NCBI RefSeq assembly: GCF_001571285.1
Contig: NZ_BCTM01000001.1
Coordinates: 1 to 64,000 of the forward strand
Direction: 5' to 3'
Length of the DNA: 64,000 nucleotides
DNA from: Kluyvera cryocrescens NBRC 102467
GTDB lineage: Bacteria; Pseudomonadota; Gammaproteobacteria; Enterobacterales; Enterobacteriaceae
Position 1 is the first letter of the stretch, and every line of letters starts with the position of its first letter. This document shows, in pieces, positions 1-8,030 of the stretch. A program made the position numbers and the translations under genes. The notes under the pieces are model-generated. The model was not told the DNA's origin and did not search any database. It saw nothing but the letters and a program-made list of their open reading frames with translations.

Positions 1-15
1 ATAGATGAACAGCCG

Positions 16-3000
16 CTAATACTTGCCAACAACAACCCGCAGAACATTATTTTGGTCATAAACCTTTTGCCCCTTATTATCGATTAAGTTCCGCCCTTCG
101 CCTTCTGTACCACCATTTAATTCAAATGTGCCATCGGCTCTCATAATGGTGCCGGTTTTACCCTCAACGTAATTTGATGATCGAAGCTCGCCAATTTTTG
201 CCAGTGTTATTTGTCCATACTGGATAAACGCATCACTAATGAATACCTGCCCATTAATTACCGCAAACGGTGAATATTGAGCATCATCAGCGCCGCTCAT
301 CAGAACAAACTGGTTCGCATTGAATCCGATACGGGTGACAACCGGCTTACCGTTTTCAGCCAGTACCGCTATGCTCATCCCAGCGCTGTAGTACACGCCA
401 TTAATCCTGATCCCCGCTTTTAGGGTATGAATAGCGGTCGCACCATCGGCGTCAACGGTCGCCGTCAGCTTATCTTCCAGCGTGGCCGTTACATCTTCGA
501 TTTGCGCCTGAACGGTGGTAGACAATTCGGCCATCGCCTTATCAACGTCAGCGATCGTTGTTTTAACGATCAGAATATCCGCCCGGACAGTCCCATACTG
601 CGCCCACTGGTGATCGATGGTGGCATTTACACCCAGAGCGGCCTGTAGAATCCCCTCTATGTTCTGATCAATCTGGCTGTTGAGCGCATCACCGTCTTTT
701 GATGTCAGGAAATCGCCGGCGATATCGCCCAAGTAATCATCGGCGTTATCGTTCGACATGCCGCGCACCCAATCCGTCCAGCCCGATTCATTCCCGGTTT
801 TATCGACCAGCTGCGCGCGATACCAGAATTCCTGCCCCGCCTTTAATCCTAACTGAATGTATTCAGAGGACGGATAAGGCACATCACTCAGTAAGAGCGG
901 ATCGGACTGGTCGCTGTTGGCCGTGTACTGAATTTCGGTTTTCAGCGTATCGGCAGTATTCGCCGGGAATCCCCAGTTAAGCTGAATACCCCAGTTGATA
1001 CCCGTTGCAGCAAATCCCACCGGCTTCGGCGGGTTGCCCACTTTGCCGGTCAGCGTTGCTTCTTGCGAATATCCCCACCCGGAAGAAATTTCCGCCGCAT
1101 TGATTGCGCGGACGCGGACCAGATAGCGCCCGGCATAAATGGATTCAACCTCAAAACTCGTGGTGGAGCTCCGCGGCACATTCACCCAGTTACCGTCGTT
1201 GCGGCGCCACTGCGCCTCATAGGCAATCGCATTGTCGACTGCCGACCAGGTTGCGCGCATGGTTTCCACGCTGAGCCCCTGCTGCACCACGGAATAGCTA
1301 TCAATGGCGATATCTCCGGGCGCTGACTGATTGCCCGGCGGTATCACACTGACGGGCCGCTGGTCGATGATGGCGCCAGTGTCGATTCTGGCGTATTTAT
1401 CCGGGTCGTGAGCCGCGCCGGAGATCGTAAACGTGCCGTCGTTATTATCGGCGACACTGACCACCCGGTATTGCTGGGCGTACAACGTATCCGACTCAAC
1501 CACCCACACACATTCCGGCTCCGGCGTCTCACTGTAAGCCGTTGTAACGGTGATCTTGTTACCGTTTACCGCCTGAATCGTCCTGCTTTGCGCCGCGCCG
1601 GATGGCAGGTTAAGTATCAGACGGTCGCCGGCGACTGCATCAGCCACACGGTCCAGCTCGATAACCCGACCATTCACCGACCGAATACGGCCGCCGGTGA
1701 CCTTCCCGGAAAGCAACTCGTCCGCAACTGCGATGATGTAACCGGGTTGCGGGATATTGCCGTCCAATCCGACAGAGAACGTCACCACCCTGTCTTTGTT
1801 ATTGGTAAGAATGCCCCAGCGCCCCTTGCGGTTGGCTTCTGATTGCCGGGTACAGCCGATTGCTGTCATTTCCAGCTGGTTGAAACCGTAGCGGGCAACA
1901 AGCTGCTGCTCAAACACAGGCTCCATCGCATCAGCGTACGCATTATCCGGATCGGACCACGAAACCAGCGCGGTGGTGTAGCGCGTTTTGGTGGTGCTGC
2001 TGGCGTAAGTAAACAGGCCGTCGATGACGTTTGCGCGCGTGTAGGAGAAATCAATGTCGCGCGGCATGTCGGCCAGCGCCACAATCTGATCACCGCCCCA
2101 GTAGGTCATCCCCCGGAAGATAGCGGCAAAGTCTCGCAGCACGGTGTAAGCATCGTTCCGGTCCTGCACATACACATTGCAGGTATAGCGTGGCTCTGTC
2201 CCGCTGCCGCCTTTTCCATCGGGCACCATCTGGTCGCAATACTGCGCCACTTCATAGAGTGACCATTTATCGATGTTGGCAGCCGTCAGGCGATTACCCA
2301 GCCCGAAACGGTCGCTCAGCACCAGATCGTAAAACACCCACGCAGGGTTATCCGTCCAGGCCCATTTAAACGCACCGGCCCAGGTGCCGAGATAGCTCCT
2401 GGTTTCCGGGTCGTAATTATCCGGCACGCGGATCACCCGCCCACTAGGCTTACATGAAATCTGCGGAATAGAGCCGTTAAACTGACTCGAATCAAACTCA
2501 ATATATAGCAGCGCGGTATTTGGATAACGCAATTTGGCGTCGATCACTTCCGTATAGCTCTGCAGCGTCATGGTGTCGCCTATTTTGGCACTGTGCGCAT
2601 CAGCTGTAGTTTTACGGAGGCGCAAAGTCCATGTGCTGCCAGCCTGCGGTAAATCAATGCGGTGGCTTCGTTCATAGCCTGTGGTTGTTTTGCCCGATAC
2701 CCGAGTATCGAGAACGGTTCTCCATGAGCCGCCGTCGGTCTGCAGATCGATGGCGTAATTGATGGTGTATCCCACCAAATCACCATCATCCTCTTGCTTG
2801 TAAATTGAGGGCCACTTAATGCGCAGGCGCACAGCAGAAAGCAGCGTATTAGTGAAAGTACGCGTCCAGGCGGTAGCACTGGATATCTCAACCCCCATGC
2901 TGATTTCGTTCTCTGAGCCTGGAATCCCCTGGATGTATTGTTGAGCCTGATTCCCCGGGCGAAAGTCCCAGACCACACCGCCAAAGTTTGTCGAACCGTC

Positions 3001-3186
3001 GGCGTTCTCCAGTGGGGTCCCGTCGAGGTAGATATCTTTTCCGGTCAAACCACCAGCAAACTCACCTTCACCCAGCGCCACCAACAATTTCGCCTTTGCG
3101 ACAGACTGGAGATCATCCGGTTGCTCCGTCGGCGTTCGGCTTTTAGAACCACCACCTTTTTGCCCTGTGATTTTTTTCGGTGCCAT
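16..3186 (-). CDS. J: Phage tail tip protein J (central fibre, host specificity)
   Basis: This 1056-residue protein is the lambda gpJ homologue, which forms the tail tip and contacts the host receptor. It starts MAPKKITGQKGGG and carries the conserved N-terminal J block, including GEFAGGL and the LDGTPLEN motif. Fibronectin type III-like repeats lie near residues 630-820, followed by a helical and beta-rich C-terminal region. It is slightly shorter than lambda J (1132 aa), and the receptor-binding C-terminus differs from the lambda sequence I remember. It is the last late gene in view, downstream of I. Host-range assignment is inference. Family assignment is secure. Confidence 0.95.
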   Translation of the reverse strand: MAPKKITGQKGGGSKSRTPTEQPDDLQSVAKAKLLVALGEGEFAGGLTGKDIYLDGTPLENADGSTNFGGVVWDFRPGNQAQQYIQGIPGSENEISMGVEISSATAWTRTFTNTLLSAVRLRIKWPSIYKQEDDGDLVGYTINYAIDLQTDGGSWRTVLDTRVSGKTTTGYERSHRIDLPQAGSTWTLRLRKTTADAHSAKIGDTMTLQSYTEVIDAKLRYPNTALLYIEFDSSQFNGSIPQISCKPSGRVIRVPDNYDPETRSYLGTWAGAFKWAWTDNPAWVFYDLVLSDRFGLGNRLTAANIDKWSLYEVAQYCDQMVPDGKGGSGTEPRYTCNVYVQDRNDAYTVLRDFAAIFRGMTYWGGDQIVALADMPRDIDFSYTRANVIDGLFTYASSTTKTRYTTALVSWSDPDNAYADAMEPVFEQQLVARYGFNQLEMTAIGCTRQSEANRKGRWGILTNNKDRVVTFSVGLDGNIPQPGYIIAVADELLSGKVTGGRIRSVNGRVIELDRVADAVAGDRLILNLPSGAAQSRTIQAVNGNKITVTTAYSETPEPECVWVVESDTLYAQQYRVVSVADNNDGTFTISGAAHDPDKYARIDTGAIIDQRPVSVIPPGNQSAPGDIAIDSYSVVQQGLSVETMRATWSAVDNAIAYEAQWRRNDGNWVNVPRSSTTSFEVESIYAGRYLVRVRAINAAEISSGWGYSQEATLTGKVGNPPKPVGFAATGINWGIQLNWGFPANTADTLKTEIQYTANSDQSDPLLLSDVPYPSSEYIQLGLKAGQEFWYRAQLVDKTGNESGWTDWVRGMSNDNADDYLGDIAGDFLTSKDGDALNSQIDQNIEGILQAALGVNATIDHQWAQYGTVRADILIVKTTIADVDKAMAELSTTVQAQIEDVTATLEDKLTATVDADGATAIHTLKAGIRINGVYYSAGMSIAVLAENGKPVVTRIGFNANQFVLMSGADDAQYSPFAVINGQVFISDAFIQYGQITLAKIGELRSSNYVEGKTGTIMRADGTFELNGGTEGEGRNLIDNKGQKVYDQNNVLRVVVGKY

Positions 3187-3237
3187 ATTTCACCCATAAA
3201 AAAACCACCCGAAGGTGGTTATTAGAAATGATGTTTG

Positions 3238-3840
3238 CTACTGCTTATCTTCGACGTAAATGCCCGCAGAAATGATTGCGCCACCTATAAGCCGTCGGCC
3301 ATACAGAAGAGGAACAGGATTGCCCTGGGCTGCGGTGTTCGTCACACCACCAAAGGCGTAGGAAGCCTGGTTATCGGCATCCTGCTTACTGGCGAGCCCG
3401 GCAGGTTGAGGGGATAGCATCTGCACAATACCGCCCAGCATCATAGCCGCGCCTATTTTCATGGCTGCAGGCCCCCAAGCGGCCCCGCCCCATGCCTGTC
3501 CTAGTGTTGCACCCAGCGCCCCAGCAACAACAAGAACGGCCCCCAGAATTGTTTGCAGTAAACCTGCTTTTTTACTTCCGATCACCACCGGAACAATTCG
3601 AATCACCTCTCCAGTAACGGGGAAACCTAAATCATCCATCCCAAGGTTTTTTTTACCTTTAAATACCGCATACGTTAACCCGCGCATTTTACTTGTATTA
3701 AGGTATTTTTCAAAACCGGGAATTGTTTTTGATAAGGCATTTATTGATTCGGCAGTAGTTCTAATTAGCCGGTTATGTATTTTCCCAAATGATTTGCCTA
3801 GCTCTCCACCTAATTCAATTCTTGTCATGACTTCTTGCAT
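3238..3840 (-). CDS. I: Tail assembly protein I
   Basis: This protein of about 200 residues matches the lambda gpI family. It has an N-terminal beta-grasp-like part, a Gly/Ala-rich hydrophobic stretch (AVLVVAGALGATLGQAWGGA), and a C-terminal block with NPVPLLYGRR, equivalent to lambda NVLPVLYGE. It acts during assembly of the tail tip with K, L and J. The ATG at 3840 (MQEVMTR) has GGGG just upstream and is preferred over the upstream start at 3864, which lies inside a terminator hairpin. The 5' half is AT-rich compared with neighbouring tail genes, so this end may have arrived with the adjacent inserted module. Confidence 0.88.
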   Translation of the reverse strand: MQEVMTRIELGGELGKSFGKIHNRLIRTTAESINALSKTIPGFEKYLNTSKMRGLTYAVFKGKKNLGMDDLGFPVTGEVIRIVPVVIGSKKAGLLQTILGAVLVVAGALGATLGQAWGGAAWGPAAMKIGAAMMLGGIVQMLSPQPAGLASKQDADNQASYAFGGVTNTAAQGNPVPLLYGRRLIGGAIISAGIYVEDKQ

Positions 3841-3852
3841 ATAAACCCCAAT

Positions 3853-3878
3853 AAAAAAAGCCACATAAAGTGGCTTTA
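3853..3878 (-). terminator. Terminator after the lipoprotein gene
   Basis: On the minus strand a stem built from GCCAC/GTGGC flanked by A/T pairs is followed by a run of seven T. It lies between the lipoprotein gene and tail gene I. A terminator directly after an added gene inside a late operon is a usual mark of a self-contained phage moron. Confidence 0.75.
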
Positions 3879-3895
3879 GCGATTAGAAATTTGCT

Positions 3896-4231
3896 TTAGA
3901 GGCAAGAGCGAGCAGCTTTACTCCATGGATCGCCAATGCCCCTACTGGCTGCATACACTTTCACATCAGAGCCGCCTTTGTCGTCTCCTTGTATAATCGC
4001 CATTGATAAAACCCCGAATAAATCATCGGCAGCCGATATCCTATACCCAGCTTCCGTTTCTATGCTTGTTGCTTGCGGGTGTAAGTCCTGCCATTTAGGT
4101 GACAAGCATTTATTAAATTGCGCTGCACTCTTTGAAGAATGGCCAGTATAAATCGGTTCTCCTTCCTGCAAAGAAGAAGCGCTGCACCCGAACAACCCCA
4201 ACAACGAAACAAATAATATGGCCTTTTTCAT
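3896..4231 (-). CDS. Small phage lipoprotein (moron)
   Basis: This predicted lipoprotein of 111 residues starts at MKKAILFV with an AGGGA ribosome binding site. It has a short hydrophobic signal and a lipobox LFGC around residue 16. The mature part is hydrophilic and has a second cysteine at its end (RSCL). It has its own downstream terminator and is AT-rich. Small lipoproteins near J are known in related phages (for example Cor) to block superinfection at the receptor, but no clear Cor similarity is visible here. Superinfection exclusion is therefore only a possibility, and the family is not recognised. Confidence 0.7.
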   Translation of the reverse strand: MKKAILFVSLLGLFGCSASSLQEGEPIYTGHSSKSAAQFNKCLSPKWQDLHPQATSIETEAGYRISAADDLFGVLSMAIIQGDDKGGSDVKVYAASRGIGDPWSKAARSCL

Positions 4232-4285
4232 TTCCCTATCACCTTTGATCAATTTGCCAAAAGAGTAGCAGGGATCGGGGTAACG

Positions 4286-4309
4286 AAGAAACCCGCAGTT
4301 AAGCGGGTT
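4286..4309 (-). terminator. Terminator downstream of the distal antirepressor gene
   Basis: The stem AACCCGC/GCGGGTT at 4290-4296 and 4303-4309, read on the minus strand, is followed by a moderately T-rich stretch. It would end the Arc/antirepressor transcript before the lipoprotein gene. Confidence 0.5.
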
Positions 4310-4342
4310 GGGATAGCATAAACATTTTAACTGCTTTGGAAT

Positions 4343-5095
4343 TTATGCCACATCAGCACCATGAATCAGGTGGCGCAAAGCATCAATCCCGTTAGTGTTG
4401 TACCGGAATGCTTCAACCTGTTTGCTTGAGTAGGCCGACTTGTCCAGAAAGAACTTGCCGTGCGCATCTGTCTTCAGCTTGTGTGCGTTAGCAACGCGCC
4501 CAATTTTCTGAGCAGAAACCCCCAGCATCTCCCCCACTTCACCCGCCGTGTGGTAATGCTCCTCGATCACAGGCAACGGGATAGCGTCATAACCAATAAG
4601 AGGATTAATCAACGATGCCGTGAGCACCTGATGCGCCATCGGATCCAGTCGAGGAAGCAGACTAATGATCTCCCGCGCGCTCGCGATATTCTTCTCCAAT
4701 GCCTGGGCTTTCAACTGTTCTGCCTTAGCCAATCGGTACTCAGTGATACCCGTGTTGCTTTTTGGCATCGCTGGTAATACCTGCATATCTTCCAGCTTAT
4801 CGACAAGAGAACGGCGCACGGCTTTCGATTCTCGAGCAGCTACGCGGAGCGCCTGTTTAATCGACATTTCGATGACCTCAACCGGACGTCCACCATTAGT
4901 GCCGGAGGGTTTTACACTTTTTGTGTAAAACTCACCGTCAAGTTCATCCTCTACTTTTTCAATGAACTTGTTATTGCGAACGCCAGGTTCACCGCACTGG
5001 TTACGCGCTTGGTTTACCATTTTCAACAGGGACTGGCTGTCAATGGTTTTCTCGGTGACAACGCTACCCTTTGATGCTAAATTTAATGAAGTCAT
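4343..5095 (-). CDS. Phage antirepressor / Rha-type regulator (distal)
   Basis: This 250-residue protein resembles phage Rha/antirepressor regulators. Its N-terminal part (SLLKMVNQARNQCGEPGV, then NNKFIEKVEDEL) has the layout of a short winged-helix domain. The middle has SIKQALRVAARESKAVRR. The C-terminal half contains TAGEVGEMLGVSAQKIGR, an antirepressor C-terminal (ANT/KilAC-like) helix-turn-helix. An AAGGA site lies 7 bases before the ATG. It is the second antirepressor-like gene of the inserted immunity module, after the BRO-N gene. A terminator for the opposite strand lies in the spacer before it. Its likely job is inactivating a phage repressor; the target is unknown. Confidence 0.72.
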   Translation of the reverse strand: MTSLNLASKGSVVTEKTIDSQSLLKMVNQARNQCGEPGVRNNKFIEKVEDELDGEFYTKSVKPSGTNGGRPVEVIEMSIKQALRVAARESKAVRRSLVDKLEDMQVLPAMPKSNTGITEYRLAKAEQLKAQALEKNIASAREIISLLPRLDPMAHQVLTASLINPLIGYDAIPLPVIEEHYHTAGEVGEMLGVSAQKIGRVANAHKLKTDAHGKFFLDKSAYSSKQVEAFRYNTNGIDALRHLIHGADVA

Positions 5096-5105
5096 TAAGT
5101 GGTCC

Positions 5106-5155
5106 TTATGACGGTTTCATGGATAGCCGATAGCTCGAACTATCGGCTTTTCTAT
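5106..5155 (+). ncRNA. Candidate sar-like antisense RNA upstream of the distal antirepressor
   Basis: In the spacer before the distal antirepressor gene there is a perfect 9-bp stem (5125-5133 with 5140-5148, loop CTCGAA) followed by TTTCTATTT on the plus strand only. This is a rho-independent terminator running against the operon. A weak plus-strand promoter (TTGATG at 5071-5076, 17-bp spacer, ATTAAG at 5094-5099) would give an RNA of about 50 nt complementary to the leader and the edge of the AAGGA site. In P22, sar RNA represses ant in this way. The terminator is directly seen; the RNA is inferred. Confidence 0.45.
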
Positions 5156-5171
5156 TTGCGGCCTCGCAAAT

Positions 5172-5753
5172 TCAATAAATTCTCGGTCTTTCTCCTTCCT
5201 GAAGTTGAAGCTCAGCATGCGTCTTGATCATGTTCATAAACGCAGCGCCGTCGTTAAAATGATCATGCAAGCGACCAGCAAGCGGAGACTCTATTGCTCT
5301 TAACGCTGGCTCTATCTGGTTAAACCATGCTTCACACATGACTTCGAAATAACCAAACATCGCATTTGCATTATGCGCATGAATTTCTCGATCGCTTATC
5401 CTGGCCTTCATCGCGGTGTTTATCACTATCTCACGATCTAAAATATCTAAAACCCAGCGACGGAATTCTTTAGCTACTGGCGTCCTTGCGAACATAGCAA
5501 GCATATGAGCGCCTCGCAGAGAGAACACTCGTGTTTCCTGCTTTCCACTAGGGGTGGTCAACTTGACCACCATTGACATTTTTTCTGTGAATTCATCAGC
5601 GTGACGAGTAAAAATTCGCTGAACAGCCTTATCGTCTGCATATTGAAGTGCATAACCAATCTGATTGGCGGTGAGCCAGATGCCATCAATGTCAGAAGCC
5701 GGCTGTAGAGAAATGCCATGGAAGTTAAGCCCTTCTTTCGTTACACTATTCAT
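5172..5753 (-). CDS. ant: BRO-N antirepressor (Ant-like)
   Basis: This protein of 193 residues contains a BRO-N domain: GIWLTANQIGYALQY, then RIFTRHADEF, TRVFSLRGAHMLAMFARTPVAKEFRRWVLDIL. BRO-N antirepressors bind and neutralise phage repressors. The ATG at 5753 has AGGAA 8 bases upstream. A GTG at 5840 could add 29 residues, but translation would then run through the terminator hairpin. It follows the Arc-like gene as ant follows arc in P22, and should be repressed by Arc and Mnt homologues. The C-terminal part after residue ~120 is not recognised. Confidence 0.82.
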   Translation of the reverse strand: MNSVTKEGLNFHGISLQPASDIDGIWLTANQIGYALQYADDKAVQRIFTRHADEFTEKMSMVVKLTTPSGKQETRVFSLRGAHMLAMFARTPVAKEFRRWVLDILDREIVINTAMKARISDREIHAHNANAMFGYFEVMCEAWFNQIEPALRAIESPLAGRLHDHFNDGAAFMNMIKTHAELQLQEGERPRIY

Positions 5754-5828
5754 GTCGATATTTCCTGCCAAGGATTTCTTCGATAAGAAGCCCAGGGTGT
5801 TCGCGCACTTCTGGGCTTCACTGTTTTT
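5754..5828 (+). ncRNA. Candidate sar-like antisense RNA between arc-like and ant-like genes
   Basis: A perfect 9-bp stem (GAAGCCCAG at 5787-5795 with CTGGGCTTC at 5811-5819) is followed by CACTGTTTTT on the plus strand. The minus strand has no T-run after the stem. A plus-strand TACACT at 5742-5747 could be a -10 element, giving an RNA of about 75 nt that starts next to the ant start codon, covers its AGGAA site (5762-5766) and ends at the arc stop. Position, polarity and size agree with P22 sar (about 69 nt). The hairpin is seen; transcription is inferred. Confidence 0.55.
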
Positions 5829-5994
5829 ATGCTTGTTCACTCTTCTCCCCTTCTAATCCGTACGCTTTCCTCAACTGATAGATAAGCTCAGTATTGAACT
5901 GACGGCACTCATCTTCCCCATTTCTCTCTATCGCCAACCGAACATCCTCAGGAAATCGAACCTTTCGCTGGTACATATCTTTTGCTTTTTCCAT
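5827..5994 (-). CDS. arc: Arc-like ribbon-helix-helix repressor
   Basis: This 55-residue protein starts MEKAKDMYQRK, with KVRFPEDVRLAIERNGED and a C-terminal helix FNTELIYQLRKAYG. That is the beta strand-helix-helix plan of Arc-family repressors (P22 Arc is 53 aa). The GGAGGGG site 3-9 bases upstream favours this ATG over the longer open frame, which runs into the operator region. It is the first gene of the arc-ant transcript and should act on the palindromes just upstream to damp antirepressor synthesis. Confidence 0.83.
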   Translation of the reverse strand: MEKAKDMYQRKVRFPEDVRLAIERNGEDECRQFNTELIYQLRKAYGLEGEKSEQA

Positions 5995-6003
5995 AACCCC
6001 TCC

Positions 6004-6079
6004 AATTATGCCCCACCGTGGGACATTAAAAGTGTCACACCGTGCGTCATTGCTGTCAACCCCACCGTGGGGCATAATT
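6004..6079. promoter_or_regulatory. Three-operator divergent control region of the immI-like module
   Basis: Three imperfect palindromes share the core ACCGT, centred at about 6017, 6041 and 6066 (24-25 bp apart). The outer two (CCCCACCGTGGG type) are arranged as a long inverted repeat: 6004-6022 pairs with 6061-6079 with one mismatch. On the minus strand TTGACA (6054-6059) with a -10-like GACACT fits the arc-ant promoter. On the plus strand TTGCTG (6050-6055), a 17-bp spacer and CATAAT (6073-6078) fit the mnt promoter. The middle and right palindromes fall in the spacers, so repressor binding would block both. Confidence 0.7.
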
Positions 6080-6113
6080 TACATAATGTGAACTTTTTGA
6101 GTGAGGCCACCAA

Positions 6114-6557
6114 ATGAGCAGAGAAGATCCTCAACTAAGAATAAGATTACCGATTGAATTAAAAGACAAAATTGAAGATGCAGCAAAATCCAATAACCGC
6201 TCTATGAATGCTGAAATAGTTCAACGTCTCGACAATAGTTTCCTTAACGAATTACGTGAAGATGAAGTAATTTCTGCTCAAGATGCAATTCAACTTGTTG
6301 AAAAAGCGAGGGATGAACTCTCTGAAATAATATTCAAAAGGACTTTTTCAGAGATCAACAAAAAGGTACGGATTGGTCATTCTACATTCCATATTCTTCT
6401 CAGCGATCTTGAGTTGGACGGACTTAGTGACGATGATTTCAACACTGTTTTCGAAAAAACTTTTAGTCACCTAAAAGAGTTAGGTTACGAAGTCTGGGAA
6501 AAAACTTGGGATGTAAATGGTTTTGGAGTGGAAATTCCAAGTAAACAGCCCACCTGA
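6114..6557 (+). CDS. mnt: Mnt-like repressor with C-terminal extension
   Basis: The first ~50 residues (MSREDPQLRIRLPIELK, then SNNRSMNAEIVQRLD) match the ribbon-helix-helix domain of P22 Mnt, including the NRSMN turn seen as GRSMNSE in Mnt. P22 Mnt is 83 residues; this protein has 147, so about 65 extra residues form an acidic C-terminal region of unknown role. The gene is the only plus-strand gene among the late genes and diverges from arc. A GAGTGAGG site lies 7 bases before the ATG. The stop codon sits in a short hairpin (6547-6564) without a T-run. It is the likely lysogenic repressor of the antirepressor operon. Confidence 0.8.
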   Translation: MSREDPQLRIRLPIELKDKIEDAAKSNNRSMNAEIVQRLDNSFLNELREDEVISAQDAIQLVEKARDELSEIIFKRTFSEINKKVRIGHSTFHILLSDLELDGLSDDDFNTVFEKTFSHLKELGYEVWEKTWDVNGFGVEIPSKQPT

Positions 6558-6562
6558 GTGGG

Positions 6563-7273
6563 CTATAACAGCGTTTTATATCTGACGATCTTCATCGTTC
6601 GTTCCTGCCAATAGCCGCCATACGGAACGCGCTGGCTCAAATGCCCATACAGATGATGCAATAGCATATTGTTTTCCAGCAGGATCCCGGCATGGTTCCA
6701 CTTATTGGCCTGCACCTGCATTATCACCATGTCACCAGCGCGCGGCGGCCCGCTAAACTCGCGGAATCCGCATTCATGCCAGCAATCACGGTAAAAGTTC
6801 TCCGGATACTGGTCCTCCCACCAGGGATAATCCACGCGGTAATCGGTCAGCTCAATGCCATGCGTCTGCCTGAAATAGCTCATCACCAGCCCCCAGCAAT
6901 CGAAATGCCCGAGCACAAACGGGCGCTCCAGCAGCGGTAACTCGCCGCGCGGCTGAATGGTGCGGATATCCCCTTCCGGCCAGCTGGCGATATGCCAGGG
7001 CAGCAGTGTAGCGTCACACTGTGCCTTATCCAGTTCGCTCGGCTGCGTTGTGGCGTCCGGATGACTGTGAACGATGGCGACAACCGTCCCCAGATCTTCG
7101 GCAGCGGCATAATCCTCCGGTGACAGGTGGAAATGTTCGATCGGGTCCGTTGCCAGATTACGGCAGGGGATGTAACGCTGCACCCGGCTTTTCTGCACCA
7201 CCACGCCACAGCACTCCCGCGGGTATTCTGCGGCGGCATGCGTCATGATGGCGTCGATAATCTTCTGTCGCAT
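6563..7273 (-). CDS. K: Tail assembly protein K (JAB/NlpC-P60 peptidase)
   Basis: This tail-tip peptidase of 236 residues has two domains. The N-terminal JAB/MPN metalloprotease-like domain has YPRECCGVV and the zinc motif HSHPD with an S..D partner. The C-terminal NlpC/P60 part has catalytic Cys in GHFDCWGLV and a later NHAGI histidine. The gpK family trims or crosslinks tail-tip components and may act on peptidoglycan during DNA entry. The ATG at 7273 has AGGAG 6 bases upstream. It follows L with almost no spacing; in lambda the next gene is I, but here the inserted immunity module intervenes. Confidence 0.93.
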   Translation of the reverse strand: MRQKIIDAIMTHAAAEYPRECCGVVVQKSRVQRYIPCRNLATDPIEHFHLSPEDYAAAEDLGTVVAIVHSHPDATTQPSELDKAQCDATLLPWHIASWPEGDIRTIQPRGELPLLERPFVLGHFDCWGLVMSYFRQTHGIELTDYRVDYPWWEDQYPENFYRDCWHECGFREFSGPPRAGDMVIMQVQANKWNHAGILLENNMLLHHLYGHLSQRVPYGGYWQERTMKIVRYKTLL

Positions 7274-7274
7274 A

Positions 7275-8030
7275 TCAGCTCCTGAGAAGGGAAGTACCCG
7301 GAAAACCGCCAAACGGCAGCTCGTTACTTTCGCCGTGACGCAGTTTGCACGCCGTCAGCGTGCCGGGGCATTCATCCTGCGAAGGGTCATCAACCGGGTT
7401 GTTGTGCTTATCGAAATAGCGGGTCCCTGCATAGTCGCAACCATCACCCGATCGATACTTGTTACGGATGCACCAGGTACAAAGTGAATGCAGCTGGCGG
7501 GTGGGGATCATTAGCCCCTGCAGATCCATCGGGCTGGAGAGTTTAAACGCCACCACTTCATGCGTTTCGCTGTCCTTTGCATCGATATAAAACACCTTCA
7601 GCTTTTCCTGCTGCGGATCCGCCGCCGGGTTTCCCTCCGGATAATTGACCGCATCCAGATACTGCGCCAGCGTGTCATGGATAGTGACTTTCGCCTGCAG
7701 CAGGTCATCGTAAGCAAGACACAGCGCGGTAATGGAACTATCAAGGTTAGCGACCGACAGCGTCGGCTGTGCGCTGGTTCCGTCGGTAGCCGTCTCTATC
7801 CCTTCTATCTCGCAGGGCCAGGCTTTATATTCCAGCCCCTGCCACCAGATAGATTTTGCAGGTAGCTTGTCCTCATCCCCGCCGGCGGCGGCGATTTCCT
7901 CCGGCGTATGCGCAATATTATGTGCATGAAAACGGAGGACATCACTGACGCCAAAACCGGTGCCATCGACATCAAAAAGCCGGACGACATTGCCCGGCTC
8001 GAGTTTCTGATAATCACTGTTTAAGCTCAT
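7275..8030 (-). CDS. L: Minor tail protein L
   Basis: This 251-residue protein is homologous to lambda gpL, part of the tail tip. Its C-terminal third has conserved cysteines (CTWC, GDGCDYAG, DECPGTLTAC) that in lambda gpL bind an iron-sulfur cluster. The frame overlaps M by 4 bases and ends just before the K ribosome binding site, as expected for the M-L-K translational chain. It is somewhat longer than lambda L (232 aa). Confidence 0.94.
   Translation of the reverse strand: MSLNSDYQKLEPGNVVRLFDVDGTGFGVSDVLRFHAHNIAHTPEEIAAAGGDEDKLPAKSIWWQGLEYKAWPCEIEGIETATDGTSAQPTLSVANLDSSITALCLAYDDLLQAKVTIHDTLAQYLDAVNYPEGNPAADPQQEKLKVFYIDAKDSETHEVVAFKLSSPMDLQGLMIPTRQLHSLCTWCIRNKYRSGDGCDYAGTRYFDKHNNPVDDPSQDECPGTLTACKLRHGESNELPFGGFPGTSLLRS

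Noticed and set aside
6547..6564. Hairpin at the end of the Mnt-like gene as terminator
   Set aside because: The stem AGCCCAC/GTGGGCT is good, but no T-run follows on either strand, so it is not called as an intrinsic terminator.
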